Shown here in pieces: positions 9,365 through 19,900 of a stretch of DNA of 31,844 nt. The notes below the pieces were generated by a model that was given only the letters and a program-made list of their open reading frames with translations, was not told where the DNA came from and ran no database searches. The stretch lies in the NCBI GenBank assembly GCA_001642005.1, contig LWCA01000336.1, positions 1 through 31,844 on the forward strand. The letters run 5' to 3'. A program made the position numbers and the translations under genes. Origin of the DNA: Intoshia linei. Its lineage: Eukaryota > Orthonectida > Rhopaluridae. Position 1 is the first letter of the stretch, and the number at the start of each line of letters is the position of its first letter.

Positions 9365-12300
9365 ATGTCGAATTGTCGAAGTAAGAATCATCAAATTTTA
9401 AAAGCACTTAGTGACAATTTGTCTGCAATATCTTCTGTAAAGGATGTTAAGGATGTAAAAAAAAACAATAAACTTGATAAAGTATTTTTTTAATTTAAAA
9501 AATAATCATGAGTCGTTTATAATTTTCATATATTTATTAGTGTCATGAAGAAACTAAAAGATTGATACAATTAATGATTGAAATAATTAATGGTAAAACT
9601 GATAAAAATAATCAGGTTGTTATAATATCTCAACTTACCCATGAAATGCTTCAACATGGAACTATTCGACAGTTGATTTTGTTGTTGGAGTATATCCGAT
9701 TTGAGGTTTTTTATTTTTTTTCATTTTTGTATATTTTTTAGACTAGAAAAGAGGTGGTCAAATTGGTTAAGGCTCTTCTTAATCAACAAATTGTGTCCAG
9801 TGATCATGTAATTGAAAAAATGTTTGATCAAAAACTCATCTACCTATTAATCTCAGAGTAATGTTTTTATTTTATATTTTTAATGAAATAAAACTAAAAT
9901 GATTGTCTATGAAATAAAAAGGTTAACATTATTATTGAAATTCTTAAAAGTTAATCAATTTGATTATAAATAATTTGGTGCTTATATGTTTATTACGGTG
10001 TTCTAAAATTTTATAAATTAAATTACAAATCTGAAAAAGTACTCCAATAGACGCGACACTTTATCTCTTTTAATATTTTTAAAATTAAAATTTAAAATAC
10101 TATTTGGATTAAATCACTATTTTTTAAACTAAGTTTTGTCGATAATTTTCAAATATACCGCAAAAGTATTTGGAATTATTCTGAATTTTAATTTTTATGT
10201 TTTCTATGATCATACTAAAAATAGTTAACATTTGTTATTGTGTTCCGATCAGACACATTTTTGTATTTAATGTATTAGTTCAGTGGTTCTCAACCTTTTT
10301 CAGTACATATACCCTTTAGCTATTTTATATTATTGGTGGATCCCCCTATTATAAAAAAAATCTTAGTCGTACGCTACGTTATGAGTCGATGCTTGTATTG
10401 TTTTATAAAATTTTTGACCATAGTTTTTTCGATTGAAAAAAATGTAAAATAAGAAATATGTGTAAAAATTGTTATAAAAAATAAAAATTTATATTATAAC
10501 GCGGGCCGCATAATTGAAGCCTCTGGTCTTGACACTGATGAGTTACTCAAGGTCATTTGACGAGTAAATTCAGTTGGATTTTTATTCATTAAAGTCGAAA
10601 TAGCTACAGAAATAGCTGGTAAAATTACAGTTTCTTCCAATGTGTGAGGTTTACAAGCTTTTGCTATAATTTTTGAAGTTTCATTAGAAGCTGTTAAACC
10701 TTCATCTTTTTTGATAACTTCATTATTGAAGATATTGTTCATTTTAATCGTTTTAAAGTTGTCACGTTGTTTTGTAAAATACTCTAGTGATGGATTTTTT
10801 TCGTTGCCCCAAAATTTATCTGTGGACCCCAAACATTTCATGTGGACCCCTTAGTGGTTCACATGGACCCAATTGAGAACCACTCTATTAGTCGATCGCA
10901 TCAAAAAAAGGTTGGGCACCCCTGATCTAGAGCAGTGATGCCAAAAATATGACATATAAGTTACTAGTGATTTTAATTTTAATGAATAATAATTTCACTA
11001 GTGTTACTAGCACAATAATAATATAAAAGTGTACATACCAAAATTATTTATCATTTAAAAGTGACACGCAATTAGAAAAGAATACAGCAAAAAAAATTTG
11101 TTACGCACCAACTGAAAAGTTTTGCCATCACTAATTTAGAGTCTAGAATTGAATTTAAAAATTGATAAAAAATCATGGGATGAACACAATACAACTAAAA
11201 TTAGTTAGCACATCCCATTGTAATATTTTTATTAAATAAAGTTATTTTTTGTACAACTTTTTTGTATTGGATCTTAAAAATTGACATGCGTCTCCGCAAA
11301 TTTTTATTATTTCATTTTAATTTTTAAAATTATAGAACACCCCTAATAATTACATATAATAACTAAACGGTAGTATTATTTATGATTATTTAAATTTGGT
11401 TCAAAAATAATACTTTATACGTAGGTGAGTGTTAATGACGAAATTGTATCAATATATAATTATGGTCGTTTCATTTAACGTTTATTTAGGTTTTGTGTGT
11501 TCATATTATTCTGTCTGTGTGTTATTTTATATGCGCTACTGTGTATTTATTTTTTTGGATTACAAACTGTAATTAAAACATAAAAGTTAAAATATGGAAA
11601 ATTTATTTTAAATTTCAATTATCAAGTATCGGTATGTTCGGTTCTGATAGAAGAATTGGTGATATTACCCCGACCAGTCAGCTGTCACTGTATTTCTGTT
11701 GCAGCATTTTTCAAAGATTAATATTTTTCAGTTTAATCAAATTATCAGTAATTCTAAATTTAGCTATCATAACAGTATATGCTTTACTTTTATAAAATTG
11801 ATTGTCTGAGTATACGTAATACGTAACAACGAAATGTTATATCAATCTGCAAAATCTGCCCAAGAATGTGCCAAAAAATAATTAAAAACGGTGGCCCTAC
11901 TGAGTATGTGTTACCGTTTAATTCAAAAATTAAATCCTAGAATTTAAAAATACCCGATTTCTAATACGGTTGTTCGAAAATATAAAAATAACAAAATAAA
12001 ATTAAGTGGGAATAATTCAATTTTTTTAAGGTGACAAAAATTTTCGAACAATTCTTTAAAGGATTTCTAATAGTGAGCAGTATCATTTTTTAGCAAGATT
12101 TTGTAATACTTATTGGTTTGGTTTAATTAAAAAAGTAACAAGTACATATCGGTCAAGTTAGTAAATACCTAAAAGTTGTGTATATGAATTTTGTTGTAAA
12201 AGAATATCAACTACATAAATTGAGAAATATGCCTTGCTGACATTTAAATCAATTATTTTATTTAGCTACAACATGTATGAAATCGCTCAAAGTTGTGGAG

Positions 12301-13001
12301 CTATTTTGAGAGAATGTACAAATCATAATACTTTAGTACGATACATTTTACAATCTGAAAATTTCTTGCAACTCTTTGAGTTTACCGAAATACCTCAACT
12401 TGAAATATCTTATGATGCTTTTTGCACTCTACAGGTTTATTGATATATGGTTTAAAATAAAATTATTTAGTCGGCTTTATCCATTAATAAAGCTGCAGCG
12501 TCAGAATATTTGGATAAGAACTATGAAGAATTTTTTAGTACTTGCTATACTGCAATAAATCACGACAATTATGTTTCTCTACGATATTGTTTGATGGTTT
12601 TTTATTTTTTAATTATTATGATTCAGTTTTAGTTATTATCATCAATACTTCATATTCGAGCCAACCATTCTGTTCGAAACCGATTCATCAATGACCCTGA
12701 AAATTTAAGACAAATGATGAAATTGTTGCAACATAAAAGCGCCAAGATTAAGCTAGATTCATATCACATATTCAAGGTAAACCTGCATGATATATTTATA
12801 TTTTTTTAGTTGTTCTGTGTCTATGAAAATAAATCTGACGATATTGCAAATATACTTTCAACCAATCGCGATAAAATACTAGATTATCTCAAAAATTTTA
12901 AATCCAACCATGATGACGACAAGGATAAATTTAACGAAGAAAAGGCCTATTTATCCAAAGTTTTAAGACAATTACCGGTACATCAAGATTCCAAACCTTA
13001 A
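9365..13001 (+). CDS. CAB39: MO25 / calcium-binding protein 39, LKB1-complex scaffold
   Basis: Cytosolic helical-repeat scaffold that binds STRAD and activates LKB1, and also STE20-family kinases. Exons: 9365-9481, 9541-9705, 9742-9857, 12266-12434, 12471-12596, 12633-12776, 12810-13001, giving 342 codons; human CAB39 has 341. Family landmarks in order: QVVIISQLTHEMLQHGTIRQ; YEIAQSCGAILRECTNHNTL (human [20 protein letters not shown] type); LEISYDAFCTLQ; EYLDKNYEEFF; RFINDPENLRQMMKLLQHKS; FNEEKAYLSKVLRQL. The ATG at 9365 gives a family-length N-terminus. Four of the six introns are 33-36 nt, one is 59, and the third is 2408 nt and holds hAT elements. The Asp-Tyr codon pair at the long intron is recovered in frame (GA plus C). 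The gene is intact and convergent with the RyR gene. Confidence 0.96.
10281..10885 (-). mobile_element. Internally deleted hAT element with 8-bp TSD
   Basis: Starts CAGTGGTTCTCAACC and ends GAGAACCACTC, inverted hAT-type termini. It is flanked by TATTAGTT (10273-10280) and TATTAGTC (10886-10893), a 7 of 8 target duplication. It carries the transposase remnant at 10494-10841. The internal segment at 10443-10500 (GTAAAATAAGAAATATGTGT and onward) is shared, inverted, with the foldback element at 15912-16428. Confidence 0.85.
10494..10841 (-). pseudogene. hAT transposase N-terminal remnant (ZBED/SCAND3-like)
   Basis: Open frame of 115 residues with the family blocks SLEYFTKQRDNFK, TASNETSKIIAKACKPHTLE, ETVILPAI and LSNSSVSR. 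These match the region just after the BED finger in hAT transposases of the domesticated ZBED5/SCAND3 type (pattern: IAK..KPHT..E.LI.P....LSN.TV.RR). The BED finger, catalytic core and dimerisation region are missing. At about 600 bp the element cannot encode an active enzyme, so it is non-autonomous. Confidence 0.75.
10900..10924. mobile_element. Terminus of an older hAT element
   Basis: On the minus strand the sequence from 10924 reads CAGGGGTGCCCAACCTTTTT, a typical hAT end. The 10281-10885 element sits a few bases inside it, and 10933-11133 abuts it. The opposite end was not found. Confidence 0.5.
10933..11133. mobile_element. hAT MITE with 8-bp TSD
   Basis: About 201 bp. Left end CAGTGATGCCAAAA, right end TTTTGCCATCACTA. 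Flanks ATCTAGAG (10925-10932) and ATTTAGAG (11134-11141) match 7 of 8. No coding capacity. Confidence 0.8.
11905..11975 (+). repeat. Helitron-like family fragment
   Basis: Carries GTGTTACCGTTTAATTC, then TAGAATTTAAAAA and CGATTTCTAATACGGTT, matching the 5' module seen at 13980 and 30470. Confidence 0.5.
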
Positions 13002-13009
13002 TTTCTATT

Positions 13010-13015
13010 TTTATT
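13010..13015 (-). terminator. RyR polyadenylation signal AATAAA (minus strand)
   Basis: The plus strand reads TTTATT, so the minus strand reads AATAAA 54 nt after the RyR stop codon. It lies 8 nt past the MO25 stop codon, so the two 3' ends are predicted to overlap. Confidence 0.5.
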
Positions 13016-13045
13016 GTTATTTATAATTTATCTTTTAAATATTTA

Positions 13046-13051
13046 AATAAA
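13046..13051 (+). terminator. MO25 polyadenylation signal AATAAA
   Basis: AATAAA 45 nt downstream of the MO25 stop codon. It sits inside the predicted RyR 3'UTR on the opposite strand. Confidence 0.5.
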
Positions 13052-13069
13052 TCAGCATCATTAATATTG

Positions 13070-13921
13070 TTAATTTGTTAGTTCGTTTTCGTATTGTTTT
13101 CGGAAGCAATCTCCCAATGGAAAAAAATCCCAACATCTTTTTTGGTACAGGGTCCACACGTAAGATTCCTACATGGTTTTTGTTATTTATTCAAGATATT
13201 TTTAAACCTGACCCGTGTATTCTGTTTTTGATTTGTTTATTAAATGCATAATGAAGAATCTAAAAGAATAGGGTTACATTTTAGTTTATTTACGAAAATT
13301 TACAGATAGTTTGCAAAATTATGTTCTTTTGTCACATGATTATCAAATCCTTGTGGTATCTTATCAAAATAATCTTTTCCTATTCCACAAATGAAACAAG
13401 CAGACTAAAATAGTTTAATATTCTATAATTGTCATTGTTATGTATGTCTCTTTAGTTATATGGAAAAAAACAAATGGGAGGGAAGCGTATTGTGATATAT
13501 AATTTATAGATTTTTTAAGAGTAATAATTGATTATATGTGTATTTACTGTCACAATCACGTATCATTTAAAGATCCTCACGACCACTATGGAAACTAAAT
13601 TATCAAGAACTTAAACCCAATACCCATGTAAAGAGAAATTATATGATTACCTCCATGTCAGTTTTGACTTGTTCAAGCTGGTTCCTAAGTTCTCCAAATG
13701 CATCAATTATTAAACCTAGTTTACAAATTAAAATTACTTAGAATTTAATGGGATAATATACCTTGTATAATGGCTAGAAGGATGATTATTACAAAAAAAA
13801 AGAATGTGATATCAAATATTATCCGATAGTATTCAATTGGATCATTTGCTCCAATTTGATCCAATTCATCACCAATACCTCCACCTGCTCTAATCCCTTT
13901 GTATAAATTGAATATGTAGCA
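13070..13921 (-). CDS. RYR: RyR pore and C-terminal exon cluster
   Basis: Five exons (13762-13921, 13651-13715, 13304-13404, 13208-13259, 13070-13168) split by introns of 46, 246, 44 and 39 nt. In order they encode the pore loop with GGGIGDE, the S6 gate helix, the cytosolic C-terminal domain with a Cys2-His2 zinc site, and the final RKQYEN tail. This contrasts with the rest of the gene, where introns run to several kilobases. Confidence 0.96.
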
Positions 13922-16900
13922 CTATATTTAACAATTAATATAACTAGAAAATAAATCAGATTATTATTTACATATATAAAATTGAATGTCTGTTACCGTT
14001 TATTTAAAAAATTAAAAGTCTTAAAATTTAAAAACACAATTTGTAACACAGTTTTTGATTTACAAATACATTATGTTTTAATCCAAGTTTGATGTTCATA
14101 AATTGAGTCACTTCACGGTCAAAATTACATTTTACCTTTTTTGAAAAATAAAATCAACCCTAGAATTTAAAAAAACAAATTTTAGTCGCGTTTAAAAATT
14201 ATTAACATTTTTGTAAATCTCAACTATTTCGAGTAGTATTCTATAGTGCTAAATTGACAAAAATAAAAATTTAAAAAGATGTAAATAAAAATAAATTACC
14301 TGAAAAATATTTTGATAAGCTCAGGTTTATTATACCGTTGTTATTAATTCAAAATTTCAAAAATTTTTATAAAGTAAATTAACCCTGAAATTAAATTTAT
14401 TAATATTTTTGAAATTCCAATTGTATGTATTTATTATAAATTTACCAGATATTTTGAATTTACCCTAAAGCCTATAGGACTACATTATTATTTCAAAACC
14501 CCATTATTAATCCATATATATAACATTTAATAAACAATACCATTTCAAATCATCAGGGAAAAATCACCTTTTTCAAATATTTTTTTGAAAAACACGATTT
14601 TAGCAAGTCTTATGAGAAAAATAATTAATTTTTCAATAAATGTTATATATTTCATATTCCCTTTGGGGTCCAAAAAAAGAAATATTTTTAAATGAGGGTT
14701 CTTATACTATTTGAATCTGGAACGACTGATATACCGGGTTTAACTTTAATTATCGCAATATATATTTGATAAAAATTTTAATATCAATTTTATAAGGATA
14801 CTAATTTCAGCAAGCTAGGGTTGTCAACTTGTAAAAAAGTGAAGAACTAAATTAGCAATTGATAAAAATAAGTAAATTTTATACAATTACACAAAAATAA
14901 CCTATTTTTTTTAAAACATCCAATGACATAACAAATATACTAAATCAATTAATTAACTTTGGTAAAAATTGCCATCGATGTAACATGTTAGGGTAATAAT
15001 TTTAAGTTTGAATTAAAAACAACCTTGAACATTCCATTGCATATGCTAATTTTATTTTTGTCCGTTTCAATTAAGTAGTATTTACGGAAATAATTGAATG
15101 CTATGACTGTATAAAAATACACAATAATGCATGTTAAGAGTAATGTCAGCAAAAGCTATATTTGAAATGAAATGTATAATGATTCAATAAACAACAGTGG
15201 TTATTAAAAACTCTATAATGGACAGACCAATATTTTATTTAACTAATTTTTCATATAAATTACATTTAATGTTTAATTTGTATCATTAATTAATCTAAAG
15301 CGGGTAATTAGTGCTTCCAAATGAAATTTAATTTATTAACCCGAATACTCCCAGTGTGACCATATGGTAGCACATTACAATTATAAAAACACGTATCAAA
15401 TTGAAAAAAAGTTTATTAAATATGAAAAATTAAATTAATTAGTATATTATATAATATTCACGTATTTTAGTTATACGTTTTCACCGATTAGCCTCTTGTG
15501 TCACTGACAGTGGGTCAAAACGATTTTTCAAAGGAAAAAAAAATTCACTGAAAAAATTTTTTGTATTTTTTATGTTAAAGTTGTGATAACTGAATTTAAT
15601 AAATACCATATGATGAATTCATGTATTGGCTACAATTTGATGAAATAATTAGGTATATTGACAGTGCGGTTTTATATATACATGCTTTTATTTGCCTTAT
15701 TTTCCCAATGTGACCATATGGTCACATAAAATAACTTCATAACTACAATTGGTAATTACCTAAAATTTTATATGGTGAAAAATAGGCAAGTATGTATTAA
15801 CTTCCCAAATTTTTGTAAAAATAGAAGTCAAAAAATTGGAAAAATTTGTCTGGGAGTATTCGGGTTAAAATGAATTGGCGAATCATTGCTATATACAAAC
15901 TCTGTTTATAATAGGGGTGTCAGACTCAATTTGCTTGGCGAGCCAAATGTGACAAAAAAATTATTACGCGGACGGCATAAAAAAACATCTTTACTTAAAT
16001 CATTATTAAACTAACAGTTTTAATAAATTAATAAAATCAAATAAAAAACAATAATGAAATAAGTGTATAGCTAATGCTAAAATTCCAATCAGGAAAAATA
16101 AATCATGAATGACATGCAAAAAAAGAAATGTGGGTGAAAAATCTGTGTTATAATATAAATTTTTATTTTTTACACATATTTCTTATTTTACAGTTTTTTC
16201 ATATATTTTTCATGATTTATTTATTCATTATTATAATTTTAACATTATTTATACACTTATTCCATTTTTATTGTTTCATATTTCATTTTATGAATTAAAA
16301 TTACTATAAATTAATTAAATCTGTTAGTCTTAACATAATTTTTTGAGTATAGATTTTTTTTGTGCGGCCAGCGTAATAATTTTTTTTTCACATTTGGCTT
16401 GCCAAGCAAATTGAGTCTGGCACCCCTGTTCACTATGATACATATTTTTTAAATACGCAATTTTTCGCGTATGCACTTAAATTTATCCTTAATATGTGTA
16501 CTTTAATTCTTAAAACATGACAGTAATGATAATAATTAACGCTTTCTAATTGATTTAATACTTATCGGTAGTACATTAGTGTACTTATTTAGATTAAACA
16601 TTTTATCCTTACTTATATATTATGCTACGCAATATTTGTTTGTGTGTGTGTTCCCGTTTATTTCAATTCTACCAGTCTTAGAATTTTATAAAGCCACATT
16701 TCAATTACAGTTTTTTCTGGGGGTGTTAGCAAAATAAATTTCAACCTCACAAACTCACATCTTACGGGTCAAAACCCCTATTATCCTTTTTTTAAAAATC
16801 AAACGAGTTCGAGAGTTTAAAAAAATAAATACTCTGATACAGATTTTAAAATCATAAATTTAAATTTAAAAAAAATAAATCTTCAGGGCCAAAACCAAAA

Positions 16901-19900
16901 ATTACCCTTACTTTTTAAATGAAAATAGCCCTAGAATTTAAAAAAATTTACAGGTGGTACAGTTGTATCCTGTTAACACACACAAAAAAATTTCATTATG
17001 AATAAGTGACGCCATCATGGACAAAAAAGCATTTTAGTTTTCAAATATTTTTTTTCTAAATATTTTATTAAAACAAAAAATGTAAAATAATTAACGGTCC
17101 GAAAATTTAAAAAAAAAATTATTCTGATTGAGCTTATTCCAGTTGATATAAATACAAAATTTCAACCCCAAAAATCGATGCATTCCTGGTGAAAAGTTAC
17201 CACCGGAAAAAACTGTAATAGAAATTTAGATTTTATAAAATCCTAAGAAGGTCGTTATTGAAATAAACAATAACACACACAAAAATAAACAAAACATATA
17301 AGTAAGGATCATTTTTCCGTAGAATCTCTTTTTTTAACTTAGACGGTATATCATTATCAGGGCTGTGTTGAATTGCTGGTAACAGCAACAGCAGCTGCTG
17401 TACCGATACAGCAATACTGTTTTTCCAGCATAAGATTTCATATATTACATTGAATTTTAGCAGATGTAAAATGAAAATATCACTAAAACCGTATTAACCG
17501 TTCATTGTCCATACAAGAAGCAATGAGATTTAAAATAAAATTTCTATGAAATATACGTGAAATTTGCTAATTAACAATTATTCATTTATAAAAATATAAT
17601 AGGTTCATTAATAAGTGTTAATTATATGTACTTAAACTTTTTGTTAGTAAATAGTGTGTCGTTAATCAAATGAAAATCTAGGAATAATACGCAATTTAAC
17701 ACAATTTTGGGTTTACTTCTCAAACATTAGTATAGGTAATTTTTTATTAAATTAATTCTATTTTTCAAAACATCACTTCGTAAGTTTTTTTTTTTGGATG
17801 ACAAAAATAAATTAAATATTGACATTATATATATTCTTCCATATATCTTATATATAAAGAATCATCCAGTGTTGATTCAAATAAGCTGTTTCTAACATTT
17901 AAGTGAATATTTCTGTGACAAATCTGTGTCAGATTTAAAACAAAATCAAATTCTAAAATAAACGATTTTGATTGTAAAATAATACTGTAAAAATGTACAG
18001 CACTTGTTGTACGACAGCAAAATACAGCATTACTGGTACCACCCTGATCATTATACTAATAACCACAATTTATTGTATTGATCAATTAATTCATTAATGC
18101 TTCGAATCGATTTATTTGAAATCATTAATGGCGAGTAGCGATGCGTTTTAGATCACACCGTAGTTACGTACCTTGTGACAGGTCATGCTTATTGAATCTG
18201 TTTAATATTGATATAAATGAGTTGTTTAATATTTTGAATGTTTTAGGGTGATTAGAATTTAAAATTTTAAAAACCACTGTTATATACATTTTAATATACA
18301 CTTTTAATTTAATTTTAATTTAATATTATGTATATGCAAAGTAGAGTGTTTCAAGAAGCTAATTATATCTTTTTGTATCCATAAGGACATCTCCGTAACA
18401 TCATATAACATCAAATTATTATTATAATATTATAATTATATACATGAGAGAAAAAAGTTAAAAATAATAAAAAAAAAATTTTTGCTAGTGTTCTCGATTA
18501 AAAAATCAGTAATACTAACTAAATTTGTTACAATGACAAAATTGTCAAAATTTATGAAACACTCTAACGTTGATATATTATTACAGCTATTAATAGAAAT
18601 AAATAATATATGTTACCTGTTTAATGTTGTGTGTCACCTATAATATATTAAATTCTACATTATTTCATATTAGTATAGCTTTCAATCAGTTTGTAACAAT
18701 CAATATTAAACTTGAAAATTAAGATAATTAAACCGCTAAAATATCATTACTCAATTGTGGATAGATATTATTAATTGTGATTGTGATACTTTAAACTTTA
18801 AAATTTAAAAAGTGTAAAGCAGCCATGCCAAACTTGGGGTGGTTTTGAAATTTAATTGCAGCCCGCCGCGACTTTTTATATATTATATTATATATGCCAG
18901 TTATGAATCACATCAGAGTAGATGAGTATTTGATTAATGTAGGCCGTTTCTATTACTTTGTAGTTATAGCTAAATAAGTAGGTTGGTTGTACTGAATTGG
19001 TTGGTGGTTAGTAAAATATTAATTTAGTAGCTAAAATGTATTCATATCTTCATATCTAAAATTCTAAGACTCTTAGTTATTGAAATAAACGATAACACAG
19101 AAACAGACAAACATGAGTTTATATAAGTAAAAGATAATATTTAAATTATTAATTATTCCAAAATGAAATGTTTATCGTCACTATCACTTTTGAGAATAGC
19201 TGAAAGATATAAAATTAAAATTCTAGTCTTATTATACGAACATTACTTTAAAAATTTCAATCTTGCACAATGGATACAAAACCAAACAAAAGAATATTTG
19301 TCTTATAATTTCCAGGATAAAATTATCATAAAATAATAAAAAAGAATTAACCCGCCAATATGCTTACTGTACCGAGAAACCGATAAAAACTTCACCCATC
19401 TTGTGTATAACACAAGATAATTCCTCCAAAAGATTTTAAAAACCAGGAAAACATTTAAAATATATTTTTTACATTTTTATATTGTATTCATATTTATTTT
19501 GTATATGAATTTATAAGAATACGATCAAAAATAATTCTATGATTAATAACACGTTAAAAGTCTAGCATTGAAAACAATAGTTGTTTTGATCCTGTGAATC
19601 AATTATTAATAAAATAAAAGATTATTTAAATTAAAGTTCAGACCGTTACTTATTTCAAATTTTTAGTTTTAATATAATAGTTTCGAAATAAAAAAAATTT
19701 ATTTATTTTAGATTGTTGAAAAAGTGTTTCAAAACACACATAATATTGATAGATTCGTTTTTGAAACGTGTTCTACGTTTTGTAATGAAATTAGAAAAAG
19801 TAGAGAAATTTCTTTCATTTTGTGTTGACGTAGGTGGAACGGTCATAAGAATTTCCTTTTATTTTAACAATTTAATTTTACTTATGATAGCGTTCCAGTT

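Larger units (their letters stand above)
9858..12265 (+). other. MO25 intron 3, 2.4 kb, with a nest of hAT elements
   Basis: Begins GTAATG and ends TTTATTTAG. It contains a hAT element (10281-10885) inserted in the end of an older hAT terminus (to 10924), a third hAT MITE (10933-11133), and a Helitron-like fragment near 11905-11975. I see nothing identifiable in 9900-10270 or 11140-11900. Confidence 0.85.
15156..18616 (-). other. RyR intron, 3.5 kb, transposon-rich
   Basis: Holds four separate mobile elements in a row: a piggyBac-type MITE (15340-15864), a hAT foldback (15912-16428), a Helitron-like copy (16606-17311) and a recent hAT (17358-18046). I see nothing identifiable in 18060-18610. 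Confidence 0.85.

Noticed and set aside
12376-12558. 60-aa ORF overlapping MO25
   Set aside because: Wrong-frame read through a 36-nt MO25 intron. The correct frame matches the family on both sides.
17380-17410. CAG trinucleotide repeat
   Set aside because: Too few perfect units. The GCTG/CAGC blocks are the arms of the hAT element at 17358-18046.
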